From Pseudarthrobacter sp. Fe7 (GTDB lineage Bacteria > Actinomycetota > Actinomycetes > Actinomycetales > Micrococcaceae), in assembly GCA_024372495.1 (NCBI GenBank), contig CP099977.1:186001-250000 (forward strand): 64,000 bases of DNA, read 5' to 3'. How positions within the stretch are numbered: the stretch's first letter is position 1; each line of letters opens with the position of its first letter. The notes below the pieces were generated by a model that saw only the letters and a program-made list of their open reading frames with translations, was not told the origin of the DNA and ran no database searches. Positions 32,349 through 40,812 of this stretch are shown here, one piece after another. Made by a program: the position numbers and the translations under genes.

Positions 32349-32725
32349 CGCACCCGCCCTCCTGTACTGATCCTTGCCCCACTGACACGTATGTCCACCC
32401 GGCTCAACTGCGAACCGCTCAATTCCGAGACCTTCGCCAGGATGATTTCCTTGGCCCGAACGGTGCGGTCCCAGATGGATCCGCCGGCGGCATCGAGTTT
32501 TGCAGGATCGAGGACCACGGCTTCCAAAGCGGGGATGCTGATGGGGGCGACGAGGGACAAAGCCAGCAGGCCGTCGTCGTCCGTCCAGTCCGCCCGGATG
32601 TCCTGGGCATCGACACCCAGCGCCTGCGCCGCGGCCGCCTTGGCGAGGCTTGTCAAAGCCTGGGTGCTGATCCGGTTATGGCCGCTGAGCGCCTGCCCAC
32701 GCACAACGGGCGCGGGCGAGCTCAT
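32345..32725 (-). CDS. Asp23-cluster soluble protein
   Basis: A 126-residue soluble protein from MSSPAPVVRGQALSGHNRIS with ISTQALTSLAKAAAAQALGV and VRAKEIILAKVSELSGSQLS. Its alternating beta and alpha pattern looks like a divergent Asp23/Gls24 domain. The reading frame is open further upstream, but this ATG overlaps the DUF2273 stop by four bases, as the neighbours do, which decides the start. Confidence 0.7.
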   Translation of the reverse strand: MSSPAPVVRGQALSGHNRISTQALTSLAKAAAAQALGVDAQDIRADWTDDDGLLALSLVAPISIPALEAVVLDPAKLDAAGGSIWDRTVRAKEIILAKVSELSGSQLSRVDIRVSGARISTGGRVR

Positions 32726-32913
32726 GAGGAAGAGCGCCGGCCGGTGATGGCATCGAAAACGCCGCGAAGGTCCAGCTTTCCTTCGGCGGCACGCCCCAGG
32801 AGAGCTCCGATGGCCATGAAGAGAAGGGAGACGAGGAAGCCCCAAAGACCGAACTGCAGGGACATGAAAGCCACGAAGGCGCCAATGGCCACGCCCGCCA
32901 CGGTGAGGTTCAC
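32722..32913 (-). CDS. DUF2273 small membrane protein
   Basis: A 63-residue protein with two tightly spaced helices (MNLTVAGVAIGAFVAFMSLQ and WGFLVSLLFMAIGALLG) and a cytoplasmic tail. DUF2273 proteins are standard members of Asp23/AmaP operons in Gram-positive bacteria. Coupled by ATGA overlaps on both sides. Confidence 0.85.
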   Translation of the reverse strand: MNLTVAGVAIGAFVAFMSLQFGLWGFLVSLLFMAIGALLGRAAEGKLDLRGVFDAITGRRSSS

Positions 32914-33359
32914 AGCAGCGCCTCCCGTTCCGGGGCAACCGGTGCTGTTGTCTTGACCGGCGGCGGTACGTAGACGTCGGTGATCTCGACGTTCACCTCA
33001 ATCACCTGCAGTCCTACGAGTTCTTCAACCGCGTGGTAGACGGCCGCGCGGACGTTATCGGCCAGTGCATGCAAGGGTGTTCCGTAGCTGGCCACCAGGG
33101 TGATGTCCACGGCTACCTGCGTTTCGCCCACTTCCGCGTGGACACCGGCGGCATGATCGGAACTTCCGACGGCGTCGCGGATGGCGCCAAGGGCACGGGA
33201 TGGGCCCGACCCGAGGGAATAGACGCCGGGAACCGCCCGCGCGGCGATTCCCGCAACTTTTGCCACGGCGGTCTCGGAGATTACTGTCCGGCCCGGACCG
33301 GGAGCCGGGTTGGCGGCAGGACGGCTTGGCACCACGGGTTGTGGGTTCTGGTATTCCAT
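32910..33359 (-). CDS. Asp23/Gls24 family envelope stress response protein
   Basis: A 149-residue protein. The Asp23 domain is clear: GRTVISETAVAKVAGIAARAV, then TQVAVDITLVASYGTPLHAL and VGLQVIEVNVEITDVYVP. In Staphylococcus, Asp23 is an abundant membrane-associated protein whose loss triggers cell-wall stress signals. First gene of the cluster; MEYQNPQPV at 33359 follows a GGGGGAG site. The promoter should lie in the 195 bp before the palindromic element at 33555. Confidence 0.9.
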   Translation of the reverse strand: MEYQNPQPVVPSRPAANPAPGPGRTVISETAVAKVAGIAARAVPGVYSLGSGPSRALGAIRDAVGSSDHAAGVHAEVGETQVAVDITLVASYGTPLHALADNVRAAVYHAVEELVGLQVIEVNVEITDVYVPPPVKTTAPVAPEREALL

Positions 33360-33554
33360 CAGGCACTCCCCCTTCTGTTGGTTCCACCCTATCCCCAGCC
33401 TGCGACAGATGCGCGGGAAACCCAACGGCCCGGCCGCAAAGAAAAGGGGTGTGTGCCGCGAGGGTGAAAGGGTCGCGGAGCAGCGTTGTTGCCGCGGTCA
33501 CAGCTTGCGCCCAAGCGCGCAGGTGGGTTGCCGGCGTCGGCCCCGGTCAAAGCC

Positions 33555-33593
33555 CATCGATTGCTCCGTATCCGCCGTTTAGGAGCGGCGGAT
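33555..33593 (+). repeat. Palindromic element, left half
   Basis: CATCGATTGCTCCGTA followed by a hairpin (ATCCGCCG at 33570-33577 with CGGCGGAT at 33586-33593). The same 16 bases return inverted at 34096-34111 and again in the hutU-hutH gap (60264-60325). The similarity extends through GCCGTTT, so it is a repeated unit of more than 25 bp. Confidence 0.7.
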
Positions 33594-33599
33594 TCATAC

Positions 33600-34065
33600 G
33601 GTCATTGCAACGAAACCGTGAAGGGGCAGCGATCGGAACCTGCGTTGAACGCTCCACCCGGTACACCATGCTGCTTCACCTGCCCGATGGTCACAGTGCA
33701 GACGAGGTCGCAAAGGCCATGATCACGGCGTTCGCTGAATTGCCGAAGGACCTGCGCAAAACCCTGACCTATGACCGCGGCGTCGAGATGGCCCGCTACG
33801 CCCAAATCCAGATCGCGATCGATACGGACATCTACTTCTGCGATCCGCACTCGCCCTGGCAACGAGGAACCAACGAGAACACGAACCGGCTCCTGCGGCA
33901 TTGGTTCGCTAAAAGCACCGACCTGTCCGTCCACACCGCCAAGGACCTCAAACGAGTTCAGGACAGCCTGAACAACCGGCCACGCCCCACCCTCGGCCTC
34001 GCAACACCCAAGCAGAAATTCAACGAACTCCTACTCGCCGCGGCAGCCTAACCGTTGCAACGACC
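33600..34065 (+). mobile_element. Internally deleted IS30-family element
   Basis: GGTCATTGCAACG at 33600-33612 and its inverted partner CGTTGCAACGACC at 34053-34065 (12 of 13 matching) bound a 466-bp stretch whose only coding content is the C-terminal part of an IS30 transposase. The left repeat lies only about 20 bases from the catalytic-core fragment, so the N-terminal two thirds of the transposase were lost internally while both ends were kept. A full-length transposase elsewhere could still mobilise it. Confidence 0.7.
33611..34051 (+). pseudogene. IS30-family transposase, C-terminal fragment
   Basis: About 146 residues from GAAIGTCVERSTRYTMLLHL to LGLATPKQKFNELLLAAAA. TYDRGVEMARY carries a DDE aspartate and PHSPWQRGTNENTNRL the final glutamate region, typical of the IS30 integrase core. 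The N-terminal DNA-binding domains and the first catalytic Asp are missing, and no start codon with a ribosome site is seen, so it is not expected to be active. Confidence 0.85.
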
Positions 34066-34077
34066 ACTTGACTTTCC

Positions 34078-34111
34078 AAGCTCGAAAACGACACTTACGG
34101 AGCAATCGATG
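34078..34111 (-). repeat. Palindromic element, right half
   Basis: Read on the minus strand from 34111 it begins CATCGATTGCTCCGTAAG and continues TGTCGTTTTCGAG. It matches the copy at 60325-60293 at about 27 of 31 positions and the left half at 33555 at 16 consecutive positions. It ends 50 bp from tRNA-Phe. Confidence 0.7.
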
Positions 34112-34162
34112 GAGGGGTTAAATGAAGAAAAGCACCAGTTCCGAAGAACTGATGCTTCCCAG

Positions 34163-34238
34163 TGGTGGCTCCGACCGGCGTCGATCCGGTGACCTTTCGA
34201 TTTTCAGTCGAACGCTCTACCAACTGAGCTACAGAGCC
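34163..34238 (-). tRNA. tRNA-Phe (GAA)
   Basis: A 76-nt cloverleaf with 7-bp acceptor stem GGCTCTG/CGGAGCC, D arm GCTCAGTTGGTAGAGC, anticodon loop CTGAAAA (GAA) and T loop TCGACGC. The 3' CCA is encoded. Last of a three-tRNA cluster transcribed leftward. Confidence 0.95.
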
Positions 34239-34286
34239 TAGGTGACTAGTCACCATGACAGCCGGAATCTCTTCCAACAATCAGAG

Positions 34287-34360
34287 CGACCCTGACGGGA
34301 CTTGAACCCGCGACCTCCGCCGTGACAGGGCGGCGCGCTAACCAACTGCGCTACAGGGCC
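34287..34360 (-). tRNA. tRNA-Asp (GTC)
   Basis: A 74-nt cloverleaf: acceptor GGCCCTG/CAGGGTC with one G-U pair, anticodon loop CTGTCAC (GTC), T loop TTCAAGT and discriminator G, as in tRNA-Asp. CCA is not encoded. Confidence 0.95.
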
Positions 34361-34451
34361 TTGCTTTTCTTGCTTTTGCAGTATCTCTACCGCTTTTTTC
34401 AAGGCCTCCAGCCTACCAGACTTTTTCAGCCTGCTTGACCAGTTCCTTGCG

Positions 34452-34524
34452 TACCCCCAACGGGATTCGAACCCGTGCCGCCGCCGTGAAAGGGCGGTGT
34501 CCTAGGCCGCTAGACGATGGGGGC
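34452..34524 (-). tRNA. tRNA-Glu (TTC)
   Basis: A 73-nt cloverleaf: acceptor GCCCCCA/TGGGGGT, anticodon loop CTTTCAC (TTC), T loop TTCGAAT and discriminator A. CCA is not encoded. First of the Glu-Asp-Phe cluster; the shared promoter should lie in 34525-34687. Confidence 0.95.
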
Positions 34525-34687
34525 CAGAACCCGTTCGGAACAAGAGAAAAGGCGTCAAGCGGGGCTTTCCGTCTTTGTCCTCTGCGTTTCTCCGAACTGG
34601 ACTCTAAAACTATAGGGGCTAACCGGGAATATTCCAAAATCGGTGAAAACCCCGCCATCGGGCCGCCGGACAGGTAAAGATGGACGG

Positions 34688-35704
34688 ATGGATGCCGTCG
34701 CAGCGCTCAATGAGATCGCTTTCTGGCTGGAGCGCGGACGCGCTGCCACGTTCAAGGTCCAGGCCTTCCGCAAGGCAGCCGCCGCCATCGCTCCACTCGG
34801 CCCGGAAGAAGTGGCCGCGCGGGCCCTGACCGGACGGCTCAAGTCCATGAAGGGAATCGGCGACCGGACCTTTGCAGTAATCCGGCAGGCGGTGGACGGC
34901 CAGGTCCCTGACTACCTTGCAGACCTCAGGAAGAAGGGCGTCCAGCCGCTCGCCACCGGCGGCGCCGAAATCGGCGGGGCTCTGCGGGGCGACCTGCACA
35001 GCCACAGCGAGTGGTCCGACGGAGGCTCCCCCATCGAGTTGATGGTGGCCGCCGCTGAGGTGTTGGGCAGGGAGTACCTGGCCCTGACCGACCACTCCCC
35101 CAACCTCACCATCGCCAATGGGTTGTCACCAGAGCGCCTGCGGAACCAGTTGGATGTGGTGGCGGGCATCAACGGCAACGGCGGGGGACCCGGCTGCTGA
35201 CCGGTATCGAAGTGGACATTCTGGAGTCCGGCGAACTGGACCAGGAACCGGAACTGCTTGACCGCTTGGACATCGTGGTGGCCAGCGTCCACTCCAAGCT
35301 CCGCGCGGACCGGAAAGCCATGACGGCCAGGATGCTCGGGGGTATCCGGGCTCCGCAGACCAACGTCCTTGGCCACTGCACCGGCCGGCTGGTGGAAGGA
35401 TCACGAGGAACCCGGCCGCCGTCGGACTTTGATGCCAAGGAAGTCTTCGCGGCGTGCGCGGAAAACAACGTTGCCGTGGAGATCAACTCCCGCCCGGAGC
35501 GGCAGGACCCGCCCGATGACCTGATCCAGGCTGGCGCTGGAGGCCGGCTGCCTGTTCTCGATCGACAGCGACGCCCACGCCCCCGGGCAGCTGGATTTCC
35601 TTCAATACGGCGCGGAGCGGGCAGCGCGCAACAACGTGCCGCCCGATCGGATCATCACCACCTGGCCGCTGGACAAGCTGCTCGACTGGGCGGCCGGGAA
35701 ATAG
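34688..35704 (+). CDS. PHP-domain phosphoesterase with helix-hairpin-helix N-terminus (PolX-like)
   Basis: 338 residues. The N-terminal 100 resemble DNA polymerase X HhH segments (IAFWLERGRAATFKVQAFR, LKSMKGIGDRTFAVIRQAV), followed by a PHP phosphoesterase domain: GDLHSHSEWSDGG, YLALTDHSPN, VVASVHSK, VLGHCTGR and FSIDSDAHAPGQL hold the metal ligands. The polymerase palm of PolX is absent. Possible role in DNA repair or histidinol-phosphatase-like chemistry; substrate unknown. The frame breaks near 35189 (-1 in a C run) and 35529 (+1, CCAGGCTGG). A GTG at 34643 is an alternative start. Confidence 0.82.
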
Positions 35705-35814
35705 GACGGCCTCCGGCTCAGGCGGTGCAGCCCGGCTGAGCCGGATCGTGGGCGGGGCACCGACCCGGCCGATTTCCGCCAGACCCTCCTCCTTTGCCCC
35801 CGTACATTTGTTGC

Positions 35815-36795
35815 ATGCCTTCCACCAGTCCCGCGCGCGAACCACTGACTCCCCAAGCCGCGGCAGTTGCCCCCGTGAAGGCCCTGGGCGTGGTGGCCAT
35901 GGTGGTTACCGTGGTGCTGTGGGCCTCGGCCTTCGTAGGCATCCGGGCCATCGGCCCGCACTTCTCCCCCGGTTCCCTGACGCTTGGCAGGCTGGCGGTT
36001 GCCGCCGTCGTCCTGGCCTTCCTGGTGGTACCGCAATTGTTGAGGAGCCGGGTGCTGCCCAAGGGGCGGGAATGGCTGCCCATCCTCGCCTATGGCGTGA
36101 TGTGGTTCGGCGGCTACAACGTGGCCCTGAACGCCGCCGAGCACATCCTGGATGCGGGTACCAGTGCCCTGCTGATCAACGTCAACCCCATCCTGGTGGC
36201 CATCATGGCCGGCATCTTCCTCAAGGAGGGCTTCCCGCGCTGGATGCTCATCGGCAGCACCGTGGCGTTCGCGGGTGTGGCGTTGATCGCCTTGGGTTCG
36301 GGACAGCCGCGCACTCCGGGGGAAAGTTCGACGGCGGACCTGACGGGTGTGGCGCTTTGCCTCCTTGCGGCGGTGCTCGCCGCCGTCAGCGTCATCATCC
36401 AGAAGCCGGTGGTACGGAAATTCCCGGCGGCGCAGGCAACCTGGTTCGGCATCGTGGTGGGCGCGCTGTGCTGCCTGCCCTTCGCCGGGCAACTGGCGTC
36501 CGAAGTACAGGCCGCTCCTCCGCAGGCCACCGGGGCGCTGGTGTACCTAGGGGTGTTTCCCACGGCCATCGCCTTCACCACCTGGGCTTACGCACTGTCG
36601 CTGGTGGACGCCGGGAAGCTGGCCGCCACCACCTACCTTGTCCCCGGGACCACGGTCCTCATCTCCTGGCTGCTGCTCGGGGAGATCCCCACGGCCTGGG
36701 GACTGGTGGGTGGGCTGGTGTGCCTGGTTGGAGTGGGACTGACCCGGCGCAGGACGCGGCCGGCACGCAACCGCCAGCGGCTGCTTCGGAGCTAG
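35815..36795 (+). CDS. EamA/DMT-family transporter
   Basis: A 326-residue membrane protein with ten predicted helices in two EamA repeats (VALWASAFVGIRAIGPHFS-like first half; VALCLLAAVLAAVSVIIQKP starting the second). TSALLINVNPILVAIMAGIFL and LVPGTTVLISWLLLGEIPTAW are the paired repeat signatures. Members export amino acids or other metabolites; the substrate is not known. MPSTSPARE at 35815 was chosen over 35794. Frame intact. Confidence 0.88.
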   Translation: MPSTSPAREPLTPQAAAVAPVKALGVVAMVVTVVLWASAFVGIRAIGPHFSPGSLTLGRLAVAAVVLAFLVVPQLLRSRVLPKGREWLPILAYGVMWFGGYNVALNAAEHILDAGTSALLINVNPILVAIMAGIFLKEGFPRWMLIGSTVAFAGVALIALGSGQPRTPGESSTADLTGVALCLLAAVLAAVSVIIQKPVVRKFPAAQATWFGIVVGALCCLPFAGQLASEVQAAPPQATGALVYLGVFPTAIAFTTWAYALSLVDAGKLAATTYLVPGTTVLISWLLLGEIPTAWGLVGGLVCLVGVGLTRRRTRPARNRQRLLRS

Positions 36796-36804
36796 AGTCA
36801 GGGT

Positions 36805-37233
36805 ATGCCTGCCAGCCTTCCACCGGGACTGCCCATCATTCCGGATGGCCCGGACGAGCCTTACGGGTTCACCATGTCCCCTGACGAGTTCGAGGTGGCA
36901 GTCCAGGCTGCCCTGGACAGCATCCCGGAACGGCTGGCCCGTGCCATGGACAACGTGGCGGTGTTCATCGATGACGACTACGCGCCCGGCCCGGGGGAAG
37001 ATCCAGGGACCGTCCTGCTGGGACTGTACGAGGGTGTCCCGCTGACGGAACGCGACTCGTGGTGGGACGCCGGTTCCCTCCCCGACCGCATCACTATTTT
37101 CCGCGAACCCATCCTGGATATCTGCGACTCCCGGGAGGAAGTGATCCACGAGGTGGCCGTCACCGTAGTGCATGAAATCGCCCACCACTTCGGCATTTCC
37201 GATGACCGGCTGCACGAGCTGGGCTGGGGCTAG
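36805..37233 (+). CDS. Minimal zinc metallopeptidase-family protein
   Basis: 142 residues ending in VVHEIAHHFGISDDRLHELG, an HExxHxxG...E-type zinc site of the small actinobacterial metallopeptidase family (Zincin-like). The N-terminal part (SPDEFEVAVQAALDSIPERL, DNVAVFIDD, LLGLYEGVPLTER) is conserved in that family. Proteolytic activity has not been shown for most members. Ten bases after the EamA stop, so probably co-transcribed. Confidence 0.88.
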   Translation: MPASLPPGLPIIPDGPDEPYGFTMSPDEFEVAVQAALDSIPERLARAMDNVAVFIDDDYAPGPGEDPGTVLLGLYEGVPLTERDSWWDAGSLPDRITIFREPILDICDSREEVIHEVAVTVVHEIAHHFGISDDRLHELGWG

Positions 37234-37243
37234 CCTTGTAAAC

Positions 37244-38159
37244 ATGGGACACGACCACAGCCACGGGACCACCGCCACCGGCCGGCACCGGAAGCGTCTC
37301 GTGGCCGTCCTGGGCGTCACGCTTGGCGTGGTGGTCATCCAGGTCATCGGAGCCTGCGCTGTCCGGTTCGCTCTCCCTGCTCGCAGACGCGGGCCACATG
37401 CTCTCCGACGCGGCCGGGGTCACTATCGCGCTGCTGGCGGCGTGGATTGCAGGCCGCCCTGCGAGCGGCCAGCGGACCTACGGATACCAACGCGCAGAGG
37501 TCCTGGCGGCCCTTGCCAATGCGCTGATCCTGATCGTGATCTCCGTGGTGATCTTCACCGAAGCGATCCGAAGGTTCGGGGCACCGCCGGAAGTGCACAC
37601 GGACATCATGCTGTTTGCCGCCATCCTCGGAGCCGTGGCCAACCTTGCGTCGCTGCTGGTCCTGCGTGCGGCACAGGAGGAGAGCCTGAACATCCGCGGC
37701 GCCTACCTGGAAGTGCTTGGCGACCTCCTGGGCTCGGCGGCCGTCATCATTGCCGCCGTGGTCATCATGCTGACGGGCTTCCAGCTGGCAGACACCATTG
37801 CGTCGGTCCTCATCGCACTGATGATCCTGCCCCGGGCCTGGAGCCTGCTGCGGGACGTGGTGGATGTCCTGCTGGAGGCCAGCCCTAAAGGAGTGGAGGT
37901 GCAGATGATCCGCGAGCACATCCTTTCGGTGGCCAGCGTGACAGACGTCCATGACATCCACATCTGGACCATCACGTCCGGTGTCCCCGTCTTTTCTGCC
38001 CACGTTGTAGTGGAGGACGGCGCGCTCAACGCGCGGGGCGCCGACCAGTTGCTGGACAAGCTCGCCACCTGCCTGGGCTCGCATTTTGATACCAACCACT
38101 GCACCTTCCAGCTGGAGCCCGCCAGCCACTCGGAGCACGAGGAACATCAACACGCCTGA
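37244..38159 (+). CDS. Cation diffusion facilitator (zinc/divalent metal efflux)
   Basis: About 304 residues. A His-rich N-terminus (MGHDHSHGTTATGRH), six membrane helices with the metal site SLLADAGHMLSDAAGV and its partner in helix V (VLGDLLGSAAVIIAAVVIML), and a cytoplasmic ferredoxin-like domain (VTDVHDIHIWTITSGVP). It exchanges protons for Zn2+ or similar ions. The frame breaks near 37353, where GGAGCCTGCG has one extra C; repair joins helix I to the metal site. The tail is His/Glu-rich (HSEHEEHQHA). Confidence 0.92.
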
Positions 38160-38343
38160 CCCCGACACGCCCCCGCGGATTCCCCCGCGAATGACATCGG
38201 TGTGGTTTATGTTATTGATGTGACTGTTGTTGCCAATGTGCAAAACGTCACGTAGCCTCGGACTGCTGGCGAGCAACTGAGGGGCACAGTCGTGCCGCAT
38301 CCAGAACCTCACTCCCAGCCTTACCGTTGCGAGGTCTCTGCAG

Positions 38344-39884
38344 ATGGCATTACCCGGATCCGGCCGCAGGACAGCCGTGCTGTGCGCCGCCGTCGTACTC
38401 TTTGCTTCCGTTGCAACGCCCGCACTCGCAGTACCCGCGCCCTCCGCTCCCCTGGCCGTTCCGGCGACGCCGGAGATTCCGTCGCCGGAGGACATTGCTG
38501 CTGCCAAAGCGAGCGAGACCGCGACGGCGGACCAGGTCAGCGCGATCGAGCGAATCCTCGCGGATGCTTCCACAGCCCAGCAGGCAGCGTTCGCTGTGGC
38601 CATGCAGGCCAACAACTCCTACAGCGAGGCGCTGGTGGAGCGCAGCAGAGGACGGAGGCAGCGTCAGTTGCTGCCGCCAAGGCATCCTCGGCGCGGGAGC
38701 AACAGGACAAAACCCGCAAGCAGGTGGGGCAGGCTCGCCGGGGACCTGTACCGCAACGGCGGCCTGAACCCCACCCTCGGAACCCTGGCCAGCGGCGGCG
38801 ACAGCCTGCAGCAGGCGGCCACGCTTGAGGCCCTCTCTGCCAGCCGCAGCCGGGCCTTTGAGGCTGCGGACGCCGCGGCCACCGCTTACCGCTCCCTGAC
38901 GGCAGCCGCCGACGATGCCACAAAAGCCGCCGATGACGCGGCGAAGACTGCCGAACAACGGAAGTCCCAGGCGGAGCAGGCCAACGCCGCGCAGGCCAAG
39001 GCCGTAGCGGACGCGAAAGCTCAGCGGACCGTCCTGGTGGACCAGGCGGCGCAGGCCGAAACACCACCGTAGCGCTCGAATCGGCCAGGGTTGACGCCCT
39101 TGACCGGCAGCGCGAGGAGGCACGCCTTGCCGCGTTGTCCGCCGCCGCCGACAGGGCAGCCCAGGACAAGGCGGCACAGGATAAGGCAGCCCAGGACAAG
39201 ACCGGGCAGAACCAGGCAGCACAGGACAAGACCGCGCAGAACCAGGCAGCACAGACCGGGTCAGCACCAGGCCAGTCCGCCGGCCAGAACAGCCGCGGAC
39301 AGGATGCAGCCCCCGCGGCTCCCGCCCCTGCAGTGCCCGCACCCGCCGCGCCGGCGCCAGCTGCGCCCGCTCCTGCCCCGGCACCCGCTGATCCCGCTCC
39401 GGCACCCGCTCCGGCACCGGCTCCGGCTCCTGCACCTTTGGCACCCGCTCCGGCTCCTGCCCCAGCCCCTGCACCCGAGCCAGCCCCTGCACCTCCCACC
39501 GGCTCCGGCTCAGGCACCTACGAGGCAGCCATCTCGGTCGCTTTGGGCAAGGTGGGGGCGCCGTACTTCTACCAGTGGGGCGGTACCGGGGTGTACGGTT
39601 TCGACTGCTCGGGCCTGGTGCAGAACGCCTTCGCCGCGGCCGGTATGTACCTTCCGCGCACCGCTTCCCAGCAGTATGCCGCTGCGCCGGTCCACGTTCC
39701 CATTTCCCAGGCCCGCCGCGGCGACCTGTTGGTGTGGGGTTCGGCTCCAAACTTCTACCATGTGGCCATCTACCTGGGTAACGGCCAGGTGGTACAGGCA
39801 CTCAACCCGCAGGAAGGCATCACTGTTTCCACCATCAGCTCGATGGTGGGCATGGACCTGTACCCGTACGCGGCCCGCTACTGA
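38344..39884 (+). CDS. Secreted NlpC/P60 peptidoglycan endopeptidase (RipA-like)
   Basis: About 513 residues. Signal peptide (TAVLCAAVVLFASVATPALA), long coiled coil rich in Ala, Gln and Lys (residues 50-300), a repeat stretch AAQDKAAQDKTGQNQAAQDK, a Pro-Ala linker of about 60 residues, and a C-terminal NlpC/P60 domain: YGFDCSGLVQNAFAAAGM (catalytic Cys), RRGDLLVWG, FYHVAIYLGNGQVVQAL (catalytic His). It would cut stem peptides during cell separation. The frame breaks near 38653, 38732 (+1, GCAGGCTCG) and 39060 (-1, A run). No riboswitch was recognised in the 184-bp leader. Confidence 0.88.
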
Positions 39885-39928
39885 TCAGAAGCCCCGGCGG
39901 CGGGCAGTGAAGGTTCCAGCCGTCGCCG

Positions 39929-40812
39929 TCAGCTCAGGATGTCCTTGGTGACGAAGCGGCCGTAGGCGAGCGCCCCGAACACGGCCACGTAGCCCGCCTG
40001 GAGCAAGGCGTTGCTGGCAAAGGAATCCCACACCAGGGGCTGGCGCAACATGTCCCCGAAACCCAGCCAGTAATGGCTGAAGAGCCACGGGTGAAGCCAC
40101 TCCAGCTGGGGAAGCTGGTCCGCGACCTGCGACACCACCGAGACCACCACGGTTGCGGCCATCGCCCCGACGGGCACCACGGTCAGGGTGGACAGGAACA
40201 GGCCTATCGCCGAGAGCCCGGCCAGCGATACGGCCAGGTAGGCGGCGATCAACACGATCCGCAGGGCGGCTTCAGCGGGCTGGACCACCCCGCCGGACAG
40301 CAGCGTCACCGGTCCCACAGGGAAAAGCACCGCTCCAATGGCCGCCCCAGCAAGGCCTACGGTCAGCGGGGCCACGATGCAGAAGGCCAGCGCGCCGGCG
40401 TACTTGACCAGGAGGAGCCGCACCCGCCCGGCCGGCGCCACCAAAAGGTACCGGAGGGTCCCCAGGTTCGCCTCCCCGGCGATCGTGTCCCCCGCCACCA
40501 CACCCACCGCGAGCGGCATGAACAACGGGACGGAAACCAGCATGGCGGTGAAGGCCACGAACAACCCGTTCTGGGTGATCCGGTCAAGGAAGGCAGGCCC
40601 CGCCCCGGCGGGACGGCAGAGGAAACCTTCACCGCGACGGCGATGAGTACCGGAATCGCGGCGAGCGCCAGGAGCAACGCCCAGGTCCGACGACGCGCAA
40701 ACAGCACCTTGAGCTCCGACCCCAAAAGGGACAGCCCGGAACTCCGCGGTCCCGCCGCCGGCCGGGCAGTTCCGGCGGTTTCCGGCGTGTCTGCTTGAAC
40801 GCTACTGGGCAA
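39929..40812 (-). CDS. ABC exporter permease subunit
   Basis: About 294 residues of an ABC-2-type permease: LLGSELKVLFARRRTWALLL at the start, six hydrophobic segments, and an N-terminal first helix followed by FVAFTAMLVSVPLFMPLAVG. It pairs with the ATPase gene directly upstream. The frame breaks near 40603, in a shortened C4 run. The start is unresolved: no ATG fits, and a TTG at 40812 overlapping the ATPase stop is the best candidate. Confidence 0.82.

Noticed and set aside
38160..38343. Possible c-di-AMP riboswitch before the NlpC/P60 gene
   Set aside because: The position is suitable, but I could not match the conserved core of that riboswitch in the 184-bp leader.
38350..39801. Long Arg/Pro/Gly-rich frames opposite the NlpC gene
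   Set aside because: They arise from the reversed Ala/Gln/Pro repeats; repeats make open frames on all strands.
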